Of a stretch of 10,769 bases of DNA, positions 1 through 6,330 are shown piece after piece (the stretch's first letter is position 1; every line of letters begins with the position of its first letter). The translations under genes were made by a program, and so were the position numbers. Source of the DNA: CAZMCT01 sp964564785. Its GTDB lineage: Bacteria > Planctomycetota > Phycisphaerae > UBA1845 > Fen-1342. Below the pieces are notes generated by a model that saw nothing but the letters and a program-made list of their open reading frames with translations, did no database searches and had not been told where the DNA came from. The stretch covers positions 1 to 10,769 of the forward strand of contig CAZMCT010000125.1 in the NCBI GenBank assembly GCA_964564785.1, given 5' to 3'.

Positions 1-1
1 C

Positions 2-940
2 CCCCGCCCCGTGCAGCTCTGGCTGTTCACGCCCGACGTGGTCGAGCTCATCCCGCGGCTGGCGGACGAGCGGGTCGTGTATTACTGCGTCGACGATTTC
101 GCCGCCTTCTCCGGCTACGACACGCGGCTGATGGAGGCGCTCGAGGCCCGCACGCTGGCCGCCAGCGACCTGGTCATCGTCACCTCGCCCGAATTGCTCG
201 CGCGCCTCGGCTCGCGCCACCCGCGCGTGCACCTCGTCCCGCACGGCGTCGATTTCGAGCACTTCGCCGTCGCCCCGCACCTGCCGGTCTCGGCCATCCC
301 GCCCGAGCTGTGCGACCTGCCGCGGCCGGTGCTCGGCTACATGGGCCTGATCAGCGATTACGTCGACCTCGACATGCTGGCCGCGGCCGCCCGCGCCCGG
401 CCGGACTGGTCGTTCGTGCTGCTGGGCGACGTGCGCTGCGACGTGTCCGCGGTGACGGGCCTGCCCAACGTGCATCTGCCGGGCGGGCGGAGCTACCGCG
501 AGCTGCCGGCCTGGTGCCGCGGGTTCAACGTCGGGCTGATCCCGTTCCGCATGAACCGTCTGGTGCGCTCGGTGAATCCGATCAAGCTGCGCGAGTACCT
601 CGCGGCCGGGCTGCCGGTGGTGTCGTCGCCGATGGACGCGGTGCGGCCGTACGAGCCGGCCGTGCAGATCGCGGCCACGCCCGAGGAGTTCGTGCCGGCG
701 TGCGAGCGGGCCCTGCGGCTGGCGGCCGAGCGGCGGGCGAGCGAGTTCCAGGATCGCGTGCGGAGCGAGGGCTGGTCGGCGCGCGTGGCGCACCTCTCAC
801 GGCTCGTCATGGACTTACCGCTGCCCCAGCCTGAGACCCGAGTCCGAAGCGCCAGCGGGGGACAGCTCGTCGGGGCCCTGAGCACCAGCGACGAGGCCGG
901 GCCCCTAGCCGGCTCTAGCCCACCCCCATCGCGACGGTGA
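2..940 (+). CDS. Glycosyltransferase, GT-B fold (GT1/GT4-like), 5'-truncated by window edge
   Basis: Probably transfers a sugar from an activated donor during exopolysaccharide or cell-surface glycan synthesis, in the cytoplasm or at the inner membrane. The frame is open to the first base. The GTG at 11 is probably internal, because relatives of this type carry about 80-100 more N-terminal residues before the VVYYCVDDFAAF block (residues 22-33 counted from that GTG). Visible GT-B landmarks are the VPHGVDFEHF stretch closing the N-domain (about 75-84), GYMGLISDYVDLD opening the C-domain (about 109-121), VLLGDV (136-141), and NPIKLREYLAAGLPVVSS (188-205), the donor-binding region of GT4-type enzymes. 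The fold seems to end near residue 271. The last ~38 residues are Ser/Pro/Gly-rich and encoded by structured, repeat-like DNA. The next gene starts 31 bases downstream. Class is fairly sure; acceptor and donor are unknown. Confidence 0.85.
   Translation, partial: PRPVQLWLFTPDVVELIPRLADERVVYYCVDDFAAFSGYDTRLMEALEARTLAASDLVIVTSPELLARLGSRHPRVHLVPHGVDFEHFAVAPHLPVSAIPPELCDLPRPVLGYMGLISDYVDLDMLAAAARARPDWSFVLLGDVRCDVSAVTGLPNVHLPGGRSYRELPAWCRGFNVGLIPFRMNRLVRSVNPIKLREYLAAGLPVVSSPMDAVRPYEPAVQIAATPEEFVPACERALRLAAERRASEFQDRVRSEGWSARVAHLSRLVMDLPLPQPETRVRSASGGQLVGALSTSDEAGPLAGSSPPPSRR
829..930. repeat. GC-rich structured repeat-like segment encoding the glycosyltransferase tail
   Basis: The segment contains several self-complementary pieces: CTCGTCG at 866-872 pairs with CGACGAG at 889-895, and GGGGCCC at 872-878 with GGGCCCC at 899-905. 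The encoded peptide is low-complexity and lies beyond the expected end of the enzyme fold. The sequence resembles intergenic repeats I associate with planctomycete genomes, but only one copy lies in this window, so calling it a repeat family member is inference. It could also act as a transcription attenuator between the two genes. Confidence 0.35.
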
Positions 941-959
941 GGGAGCGCGGCCACGTCGT

Positions 960-965
960 TATGAT
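960..965 (+). promoter_or_regulatory. Possible -10 box (TATGAT) giving a near-leaderless mRNA
   Basis: TATGAT matches the sigma70 -10 consensus at 5 of 6 positions and ends six bases before the ATG at 972. Initiation about seven bases downstream would fall on or beside the start codon. No Shine-Dalgarno sequence is visible before this ATG, which fits a leaderless message, but no convincing -35 box is present either. Confidence 0.3.
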
Positions 966-971
966 GCGGGA

Positions 972-1883
972 ATGGCCGAGCCCCCGCTGCCCCCCGTCGT
1001 CCACGCCCACGGCCTGACCAAGCGTTTCGGCGCGCTGACCGCGGTCGACGGCGTCGACTTCGATATTCCCGCCAACGCCTGCGTCGCGTTTCTCGGGCCG
1101 AACGGGGCGGGGAAGACGACGCTGATGCGGATGATCTACAGCGCGATCGAGCGCACGGAGGGCGAACTGGCCGTTTTCGGCCTCGAGCCGATGCGCGACC
1201 GCAAGGAGATCAACGCCCGGCTGGGCGTCGTCTTCCAGGACAACAACCTCGACGAGGAGCTGCCGGCGCAGCAGACGCTGCTCGTGCACGCCCTGTACAC
1301 CGGCCTCGACTTCGCGACCGCCCGCAGGCGCATCGCGGCCCTGCTGGACTGGCTCGGACTGACCGCCAAGGCGGGCAGCACGATCCGTTCGCTGTCCGGC
1401 GGCATGGTGCGGCGGCTGATGATCGCCCGCGCCTTGCTCAACAGCCCGCGGCTGCTGATCCTCGACGAGCCGACCACCGGCCTGGACCCGCAGGTGCGGC
1501 ACACCATCTGGGCCGCCCTGCGCGAACTCAAACGCCAGGGCCTGACCATCCTCCTCACCACGCACTACATGGAAGAAGCCCAGCAGCTCGCCGACCGTGT
1601 GCTCATCATGGACCGCGGGCGGATCATCCTGGCCGGCGAGCCGGCCGCCCTGGTGGCCGAGCATCTGGAGCGCTATGTGCTTCAGGTCTCAGGACTGGCG
1701 AGCCCGCCGGTTGTGGGGGACAGCTTGCGCCACGAGCGGGCCGGGGACATCGATTACTTCTATTCCAGCAGCGAGGCGGCGCTCCAGGCGTTGTACGAGC
1801 GCTTCCCCGGGCAGGCGCTGCTGCGGCACGCCAACCTCGAGGATGTGTTCCTCAAGTTCACGGGGCACGGATTGAATGAATAG
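972..1883 (+). CDS. ABC transporter ATP-binding protein (ABC-2 / NodI-DrrA type)
   Basis: ATPase subunit that powers an ABC-2-type exporter for drugs, polysaccharide or other small molecules from the cytoplasmic face of the membrane. All nucleotide-binding motifs are intact in 303 residues: Walker A GPNGAGKTT (42-50), Q-loop Gln89, signature LSGGM (141-145), Walker B LLILDEP (161-167), D-loop LD (171-172) and H-loop His198. The C-terminal extension ends in LEDVFLKFTG, typical of the NodI/DrrA/CcmA-like exporter branch. The ATG at 972 was chosen because upstream ATGs at 961 and 964 are in another frame. Such ATPases are usually translationally coupled to an ABC-2 permease. Here an ATG at 1876 overlaps the end of the gene as expected, but it opens only a 47-codon frame made of repeat sequence, so the partner is missing from this window. 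Substrate unknown. Confidence 0.93.
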   Translation: MAEPPLPPVVHAHGLTKRFGALTAVDGVDFDIPANACVAFLGPNGAGKTTLMRMIYSAIERTEGELAVFGLEPMRDRKEINARLGVVFQDNNLDEELPAQQTLLVHALYTGLDFATARRRIAALLDWLGLTAKAGSTIRSLSGGMVRRLMIARALLNSPRLLILDEPTTGLDPQVRHTIWAALRELKRQGLTILLTTHYMEEAQQLADRVLIMDRGRIILAGEPAALVAEHLERYVLQVSGLASPPVVGDSLRHERAGDIDYFYSSSEAALQALYERFPGQALLRHANLEDVFLKFTGHGLNE

Positions 1884-1901
1884 CATTGGCCGGTACGGCC
1901 G

Positions 1902-1941
1902 GTCGCCGGGGGGCACGGTCCGTCGCCGGGGGGCACGGTCC
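1902..1941. repeat. Perfect tandem repeat, 2 x 20 bp, carrying a GGCACGGTCC core
   Basis: GTCGCCGGGGGGCACGGTCC occurs at 1902-1921 and again, without mismatch, at 1922-1941. Its GGCACGGTCC end is the core of the dispersed element also seen at 2803-2871, 7000-7068 and 10752-10765. It lies directly after the ABC ATPase gene. Confidence 0.85.
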
Positions 1942-2039
1942 GGAGTTGCGGAGCAGCGCAGGGCCGTGGTCTTCGCGCTGAGATGCAACGCAGCCCGCCA
2001 CGGCCCGGCGCGTCGCTGACGCGACGCTGGGACCGTGCC
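1932..2039. repeat. Imperfect inverted repeat; full-size copy of the dispersed GGCACGGTCC element
   Basis: GGCACGGTCC at 1932-1941 is matched by its reverse complement GGACCGTGCC at 2030-2039. Inside, GGGCCGTGGT (1961-1970) pairs 9 of 10 with GCCACGGCCC (1997-2006), and CGTCGC/GCGACG (2011-2026) makes a 6-bp hairpin with a 4-base loop. The left half resembles the segment inside the downstream coding sequence. It carries no transposase. It may form a long stem in RNA and end the upstream transcript, but there is no T-run. Confidence 0.6.
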
Positions 2040-2044
2040 AGCCG

Positions 2045-2076
2045 TTCCCGGCTTCCCACGTTCCCAGCTCCCGACG
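2045..2076. repeat. Degenerate octamer array (TTCCCACG-like), 4 units
   Basis: Four 8-base units are laid end to end: TTCCCGGC, TTCCCACG, TTCCCAGC, TCCCGACG. A five-unit version lies at the same place before the paralogous gene (6234-6273). The array abuts the hairpin at 2073-2097. Confidence 0.55.
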
Positions 2077-2097
2077 CATCAGCTATGCTGAGGCGTC
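2073..2097 (+). promoter_or_regulatory. Hairpin in the leader of the first membrane/spermidine-synthase-like gene
   Basis: GACGCATCAGC (2073-2083) and GCTGAGGCGTC (2087-2097) form an 11-position stem with one A/G mismatch and a 3-base loop. The hairpin is identical before the paralogue (6270-6294). The loop and right arm also contain TATGCT (2084-2089), a possible -10 box, so the element may be a promoter, an operator-like palindrome or an RNA structure. Confidence 0.5.
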
Positions 2098-2121
2098 CGG
2101 GCGTGCCGGCTCGGCTTCGGT

Positions 2122-2127
2122 GAGGTG
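2122..2127 (+). promoter_or_regulatory. Shine-Dalgarno GAGGTG deciding the start at 2134
   Basis: GAGGTG lies six bases before the GTG at 2134. The alternative GTG at 2125 would lie inside this motif. The same arrangement recurs at 6319-6324 before 6331. Confidence 0.55.
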
Positions 2128-2133
2128 CCGCGC

Positions 2134-5100
2134 GTGCGCAAGCTCCTGCTGTACGTTCTCTTTCTGTGTTCCGGGGCGGCGGGGCTCATCTACGAGCTGG
2201 TCTGGGTCCGCGAGCTGATCTTCGTCTTCGGCGGGACGACGTACGCGATCACGACGGTGCTGGTGGCGTTCATGGGCGGCCTGGGGCTGGGCTGCTTTCT
2301 GTCGGGCAAGCTGTCGCACCGGCTGAGGCGCCCCGGGCGTCTCTACGGCATCGTTGAAATCGGCATCGGCATCTACGCGCTGCTGGTGCCGCTGCTGCTG
2401 AACGTGGCCGAGCCCGTTTATCGCGCGCTCTACGCGCAAACCGCGAGCACCCCGCTGCTGCTGAACCTGGTGCGGTTCGGCGTCGGCGCGCTCGTGCTGA
2501 TCATCCCGACGACGCTGATGGGCGCGACGCTGCCGATCCTGGTGCGGTACGTGACGCTCCAGGGCGGGGCGCTGGGCCGCTCGGTGGGGCAGCTCTACGG
2601 GATCAACACGCTGGGGGCGGTGGTGGGCACGGTGGGGGCCGGGTTCGTACTGATCCCGGCGTTGGGGCTGCTGCACACGACCTGGCTGGCGGCCGGGTTG
2701 AACATCGGCATTGGGATCATGGCCGTGCTGCTGCTGGGGCAGGCGGGGGCGCTCGGCGCGGCGCCGGGTGCGGCGTCCGCGGCGGCGCGTCCGTCTGCGG
2801 CGGGTGGCACGGCGGGTAGCGCGGCGGGTGGCACGGTCCGGAGCGGCGCAGCCGCGTCGGGCCGTGGTGGCATGAGGGAGAGCCCCGCTCCGCGTGGTCC
2901 GCGAGCCGCGGAGGAAGGTGTCAGTCCGCACCTGCGGCTGGCGCTGCTGGTCGGGTTTGCGATTTCGGGCTTCGCGGCCATGGTGTATCAGATCACGTGG
3001 TCGCGGGCGCTGGTGCTGTCGCTGGGCTCGACGACGTACTCGTTCACGTGCATTTTGGCGGCGTTCATTCTGGGGCTGGCGCTGGGCAGTCTGGCGGTTG
3101 CCCGGTGGGTGGACCGCTGGCGGAACCCGGCGTTGGTGTTCGGGGTGCTGGAGATTCTGATCGGGCTGGTCGCGGTCGTGATCGTGCCGATCCACGGCCG
3201 CGTGCCGCTGATCGTTCGGGAGCTGGTCAGCAGCCAGTTCCAGGACTACGGCAAACTGATGGCGAGCCAGATCCTGGTGGTCATCGCGGTGACGATCGTG
3301 CCCACGCTGCTGATGGGGGCGATTTTTCCGCTGGTGACGCGGGCGTTGGCCGCGACGGGTGACGACGCGGGGGCGGCGACCGGCCGGGCGTACGCGGTGA
3401 ACACGCTGGGCACGATCACGGGCTCGTTCCTGGCCGGCTTCGTGCTCATTCGCAGCGACGTGCTCGGCGTGCAGAACTCGATCATCTTCGCCAGCGTGCT
3501 GAACGGCCTCGTCGGCTGGACGCTGGTGCTGCTCGCCGGCCAGCGTGTGCCTGCTCCGCCGGCTGCGGTCCGGCACCACCCGCCGCCGCCCCCCGCGCGC
3601 AAACCCCACGCGGTCTTCGCCACCCTCCTGCTGCTGGCCATCCCCGTCGTCGCGCTGGCCGCCGGCCGCTGGGACCGCGAGAAGCTGACGGCCGCCCCGT
3701 TCCTCAACCGCCCCACGGTGCCGCAGCGAACGCTCGCGTTTTATAAGGAAGGCGTCGACCTGACCGTGACGGTGGAGCACCCGCCCGACCAGGCCAAGGC
3801 CCTCACGCTGACCGTCAACGGCAAGCCGGACGCCTCGACCTCGATCGAGGACATGACGACCCAGCTCCTGCTCGGCCACCTGCCGGCCCTCCTGGCGGAT
3901 GGTGCCCGCACGGCCTGCGTCATCGGCCTCGGGTCGGGCATCACCACCGGCGCGCTGCTGCGGCATCCGGCGATCGAGCGCGTCGACTGCGTGGAAATCA
4001 GCAGCGAGGTGATCGAGGCGGCCGCCTGGTTCGCCGAATTCAGCGGCGACGTACTGCATGACCCGCGCGTGAAGATGATCCGGGCCGACGGCCGCAACCA
4101 CCTGCTCCTTTCGGCCGACCGTTACGACCTGATCGTCTCGGAGCCGTCGAACCCGTGGATCTCGGGCGTGTCGAACCTGTTCACGCTTGAGTTTTTCGCG
4201 CTGGCCCGCGCCCGGCTGACTGAGCGCGGCGTGCTGGGCGTCTGGCTGCACGGCTACAAGATGTCGCTTGACGACTTCCGGATGATCGTGCGGACGCTGT
4301 TCGCCGTCTTCCCGCACGTCTCGCTTTGGGAGCTGCACGACCACGATTACCTGCTCGTCGCCTCCGACCGGCCGATGCGGGTCGACCTGCCGCAATTCGA
4401 ACGGCGGCTGGCCGACCCGCCCGTGCGGGCCGACCTGCACCGCGCCGGTCTGCGGCGCGTGTCCCACATCCTGGGCCGCTATATGAGCGCGGACGAGCCC
4501 CTGCGGCAGTGGGTCGCCGGCGCCCCGCTGAACACCGACGACAACGCCCGCCTCGAGTTCTCCGCTCCGCGGCACATGTTCGACACCGAGCGGGCGGTGG
4601 CCCAGGCCCTGATGACCGTCCAGCGCCGCGCGCTCGACGACCTCGTGGCCGAGCCGCCCGCCGATCCCACGCTGGCCTCTGAGATCGAGGGTTTCGTCGG
4701 TGGCCGCCGGGCGCGGAACCAGTCCAAGGCGCTGGCGCAGCGGGGCGAGTTTGCCCCCGCTTTGCGGCAACTGATCGAGGCGTACCAGCGCAGCCCCGAA
4801 GACGTGCTGCTCTACCGCTACCTGATCGTCTCGGCCCGCGTCGTCGACGACAGCGGCCTGAGCCGCGAGCCGGACATCGCCCCGCTGATCGCCCAGATCA
4901 GCCGCCTGCGGCCCATCCTGCCGGCCCCCGCCGGCGCGCTCACGCTGGCCGCCGTCGCCGAGTACTACCGCTCCTCCGGACTGCTCGCCATCGACCACGG
5001 GCAGTTGCCCGCGGCCGTCGCCCTCCTGGATGACGCGTGGACGCTCGCTCCCGACCGGGTGGACATCGTCCGCGACCTGGCCGACGTGCTCCTGCGGCTC

Positions 5101-5226
5101 GAGCGCGCCGACGACGCCCGCGCGGTGCTGAACGCCTTCCTCCGCGATCACCCCATGCAGGCCCCCGAGCTTGAGGCGGACGCCCGTTTTCGGGCCCTGC
5201 TCGAGAACCAGCCGCCAGCGCCCTAG
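2134..5226 (+). CDS. Fused multi-pass membrane / spermidine-synthase-like protein, copy A1
   Basis: Belongs to the fused MFS/spermidine synthase group, large bacterial membrane proteins of uncertain function. The GTG at 2134 gives 1030 residues; the GTG at 2125 would add three. Two related membrane blocks open it, each starting with a similar motif: SGAAGLIYELVW (about 13-24) and SGFAAMVYQITW (about 278-289). They total roughly 12 helices and are split by a low-complexity linker (about 204-265). A Pro/His-rich stretch (472-492) and a last helix (493-511) follow. The synthase-like domain has GLGSG (598-602), CVEIS with Glu621, and YDLIVSEPSNPW (664-675). Classical enzymes have DSSDP at that last place, so both acidic positions differ (Glu670, Asn673) and aminopropyl transfer is doubtful. 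NTDDNARLEF follows (about 800-809), then TPR-like helices (about 867-902 and 955-1000). Residues 1-458 are identical to copy A2. An exported PEP-CTERM protein gene follows 206 bases on. Domain call secure; reaction unknown. Confidence 0.9.
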   Translation: MRKLLLYVLFLCSGAAGLIYELVWVRELIFVFGGTTYAITTVLVAFMGGLGLGCFLSGKLSHRLRRPGRLYGIVEIGIGIYALLVPLLLNVAEPVYRALYAQTASTPLLLNLVRFGVGALVLIIPTTLMGATLPILVRYVTLQGGALGRSVGQLYGINTLGAVVGTVGAGFVLIPALGLLHTTWLAAGLNIGIGIMAVLLLGQAGALGAAPGAASAAARPSAAGGTAGSAAGGTVRSGAAASGRGGMRESPAPRGPRAAEEGVSPHLRLALLVGFAISGFAAMVYQITWSRALVLSLGSTTYSFTCILAAFILGLALGSLAVARWVDRWRNPALVFGVLEILIGLVAVVIVPIHGRVPLIVRELVSSQFQDYGKLMASQILVVIAVTIVPTLLMGAIFPLVTRALAATGDDAGAATGRAYAVNTLGTITGSFLAGFVLIRSDVLGVQNSIIFASVLNGLVGWTLVLLAGQRVPAPPAAVRHHPPPPPARKPHAVFATLLLLAIPVVALAAGRWDREKLTAAPFLNRPTVPQRTLAFYKEGVDLTVTVEHPPDQAKALTLTVNGKPDASTSIEDMTTQLLLGHLPALLADGARTACVIGLGSGITTGALLRHPAIERVDCVEISSEVIEAAAWFAEFSGDVLHDPRVKMIRADGRNHLLLSADRYDLIVSEPSNPWISGVSNLFTLEFFALARARLTERGVLGVWLHGYKMSLDDFRMIVRTLFAVFPHVSLWELHDHDYLLVASDRPMRVDLPQFERRLADPPVRADLHRAGLRRVSHILGRYMSADEPLRQWVAGAPLNTDDNARLEFSAPRHMFDTERAVAQALMTVQRRALDDLVAEPPADPTLASEIEGFVGGRRARNQSKALAQRGEFAPALRQLIEAYQRSPEDVLLYRYLIVSARVVDDSGLSREPDIAPLIAQISRLRPILPAPAGALTLAAVAEYYRSSGLLAIDHGQLPAAVALLDDAWTLAPDRVDIVRDLADVLLRLERADDARAVLNAFLRDHPMQAPELEADARFRALLENQPPAP
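2803..2871. repeat. Dispersed repeat captured in frame within A1
   Basis: GGTGGCACGG occurs at 2803-2812 and 2827-2836, spaced 24 bases (8 codons), so the protein carries a tandem AAGGTAGS / AAGGTVRS. The second copy continues as GGTGGCACGGTCCGGAG and closes with GGGCCGTGGTGGC (2859-2871), the same left and inner-left parts as the intergenic element at 1932-1970. It encodes the Gly/Ala/Ser linker between the two membrane blocks and keeps the frame open. Confidence 0.7.
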
Positions 5227-5234
5227 CGCGCCGC

Positions 5235-5300
5235 GTGGCACGGCCATCCGGTAGCGGCCCGCGCCCCGCGCGGCCGCCCGGTGCCACGGCCGTGTCGGCC
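5235..5300. repeat. GC-rich inverted repeat after A1
   Basis: GTGGCAC at 5235-5241 is matched by GTGCCAC at 5281-5287. Within the loop GCGGCC (5254-5259) pairs with GGCCGC (5272-5277), and the palindrome CACGGCCGTG (5286-5295) follows. The arms resemble the dispersed GTGGCACGG element elsewhere in the window. It sits 9 bases after the A1 stop codon and may work as a terminator-like structure, although no T-run follows. Confidence 0.5.
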
Positions 5301-5353
5301 GTGCTCCCTCGCGCGCTCGCAGGACACTCGTCGGTGCATTTCGCGAATCGCGC

Positions 5354-5384
5354 TTGATTTCAACGCAATTCGGGTCCTAATAAT
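5354..5384 (+). promoter_or_regulatory. Sigma70-like promoter of B1
   Basis: TTGATT (5354-5359) and TAATAAT (5378-5384) are 18 bases apart in a locally AT-richer stretch. The nine bases TCGCGCTTG that include the -35 start (5348-5356) recur exactly at the B2 promoter (9748-9756), which supports both. Predicted leader length is about 40 bases. Confidence 0.55.
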
Positions 5385-5392
5385 ACAGAGTC

Positions 5393-5426
5393 CGGCCGGC
5401 GACACTTCGCACCGGCCGTCGGGAGG
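5393..5426 (+). promoter_or_regulatory. Leader hairpin and Shine-Dalgarno of B1
   Basis: CGGCCGG (5393-5399) and CCGGCCG (5412-5418) form a perfect 7-bp stem ending two bases before the ribosome-binding site GGGAGG (5421-5426). That site lies six bases ahead of the ATG at 5433. The spacing could let the structure affect translation or protect the mRNA 5' end. Confidence 0.5.
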
Positions 5427-5432
5427 CGGGTC

Positions 5433-6215
5433 ATGCGCAGGACATCGATGGCCGCGGCGGCCGGGCTGCTGGTTCTATCGTGCGCGCTGACGGCCGCTTC
5501 GGCGGCCGAGGGCCGGCTGTTCGTCACGAAGCTCGGCGATGGCCCGGGCCTGGTCGACCCCAACAACGCACTGCGGCCGACCTTCAGCACGGTCGACATC
5601 TACCACAACGACTACAACGCATACGACTACAACTTCGGCCAAGGGCCATACGTCATCGCGGCCTTCCCGCCCGCCGACGCCCCGGGCTACTATGGCGCGG
5701 TTATGCCGGGCGACATCCTGTACATCTGGACGCAATTCGACGCGTCGCAACCCAAGAACATGACCATTAACGCGCTTGAAGTGCGCGCCACCGTCAACGG
5801 CGTGCTGGTTCCCGATGCGCAGATGAACAACGCCTTCTACCTCTGCAACGATTCGCAGGCGCAGGAGGGATTCGCGAAGCGCTGGAACGGCACCGCGACC
5901 GCCCCGAACTACCCGGAACTCGCGGACAACAGCTCGCAGATTCTCATTGCGGTAACCGCAAGTGGAATTGTCAAGGCTGGCAGTCCCCAGCTCTGGAACC
6001 TCTACAGCGGCACCGCGGCCGGCGCAGTCACTTTGCTGGGGGCGATGCAGGTCCCCGCGATCTACGGTCTCGGTGAGGTGTACTACATCCAGGGAGGCTA
6101 CACCAGCGGGCCGTTCAACCCGGCCCAGTGGGGCCACGCCACGTTCACGATCATCCCCGAGCCGGCCGCCGGGCTGCTGTTAACGCTCGCCGCGCTGCGT
6201 GCCCGCCGCCGCTGA
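5433..6215 (+). CDS. Secreted PEP-CTERM protein of unrecognised family, copy B1
   Basis: Exported protein of 260 residues whose mature domain I do not recognise. The N-terminus is a Sec signal peptide: MRRTSM, a hydrophobic core to about residue 20, and likely cleavage after ASA at 24. The C-terminus has the PEP-CTERM layout expected for exosortase sorting: IPEPA with PEP at 242-244, a short hydrophobic stretch and a final RARRR. The hydrophobic stretch is shorter than usual (about 11 residues), so sorting may be weaker than for B2. The mature part is rich in Asn, Tyr, Gly and Ala with a single cysteine (Cys138, in FYLCND). Landmark blocks shared with B2 are EGRLFVTKLGDGPGLV, NAYDY, PGDILYIW, KRWNGTATAPNYPE and QWGHA/EWGHA near the end. 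The start is fixed by GGGAGG six bases upstream. It has its own promoter-like sequence and lies between the two A genes. Confidence 0.88.
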   Translation: MRRTSMAAAAGLLVLSCALTAASAAEGRLFVTKLGDGPGLVDPNNALRPTFSTVDIYHNDYNAYDYNFGQGPYVIAAFPPADAPGYYGAVMPGDILYIWTQFDASQPKNMTINALEVRATVNGVLVPDAQMNNAFYLCNDSQAQEGFAKRWNGTATAPNYPELADNSSQILIAVTASGIVKAGSPQLWNLYSGTAAGAVTLLGAMQVPAIYGLGEVYYIQGGYTSGPFNPAQWGHATFTIIPEPAAGLLLTLAALRARRR

Positions 6216-6233
6216 CGCAGGCACTGCCTCACC

Positions 6234-6273
6234 TTCTCACGTTCCCACCTTCCCACGTTTCCACCTCCCGACG
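6234..6273. repeat. Degenerate octamer array (TTCCCACG-like), 5 units
   Basis: Units TTCTCACG, TTCCCACC, TTCCCACG, TTTCCACC and TCCCGACG follow one another without gaps. This is one unit more than the corresponding array before A1. It abuts the hairpin at 6270-6294. Confidence 0.6.
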
Positions 6274-6294
6274 CATCAGCTATGCTGAGGCGTC
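6270..6294 (+). promoter_or_regulatory. Leader hairpin of A2, identical to that of A1
   Basis: It has the same 11-position stem, single mismatch, 3-base loop and embedded TATGCT as 2073-2097. It lies 37 bases before the GTG at 6331. The TGA that ends a short upstream frame in copy 1 (2121-2123) is CGA here. Confidence 0.5.
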
Positions 6295-6330
6295 CGGGCG
6301 TGCCTGCCCGGCTTCCGCGAGGTGCCGCGC

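Larger units (their letters stand above)
2052..3506 (+). repeat. Large direct repeat, copy 1 (partner 6249-7703)
   Basis: Every base matches its partner 4197 bases downstream from 2122 to 3506, as far as I can read. Only six differences are seen between 2052 and 2121 (2063, 2067, 2108, 2111, 2119, 2121). Identity stops abruptly after the codon pair Asn-Gly near the end of the membrane domain. The repeat holds the end of the octamer array, the hairpin, the ribosome-binding site and the coding sequence for the whole membrane half of the spermidine-synthase-like protein. Confidence 0.93.

Noticed and set aside
1902..2039. CRISPR array
   Set aside because: There are only two adjacent 20-base units without spacers, and no cas genes.
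2134..5226. Naming A1/A2 as active spermidine synthase (speE)
   Set aside because: The acidic pair of the DSSDP motif is not conserved, and the domain is fused to a large membrane region, so the polyamine reaction cannot be claimed.
2083..5247. 1054-codon open frame on the minus strand opposite A1 (and a 730-codon one at 6280-8472 opposite A2)
   Set aside because: The predicted proteins are Arg/Gln/His-rich with no domain-like pattern. They mirror genuine + strand genes with clear motifs, and very high GC makes long antisense frames common.
5433..5510. B1 as a lipoprotein because of Cys17 in the signal peptide
   Set aside because: The residues before the cysteine (V-L-S) do not make a convincing lipobox, and B2 has no equivalent cysteine. 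Cleavage after ASA fits better.
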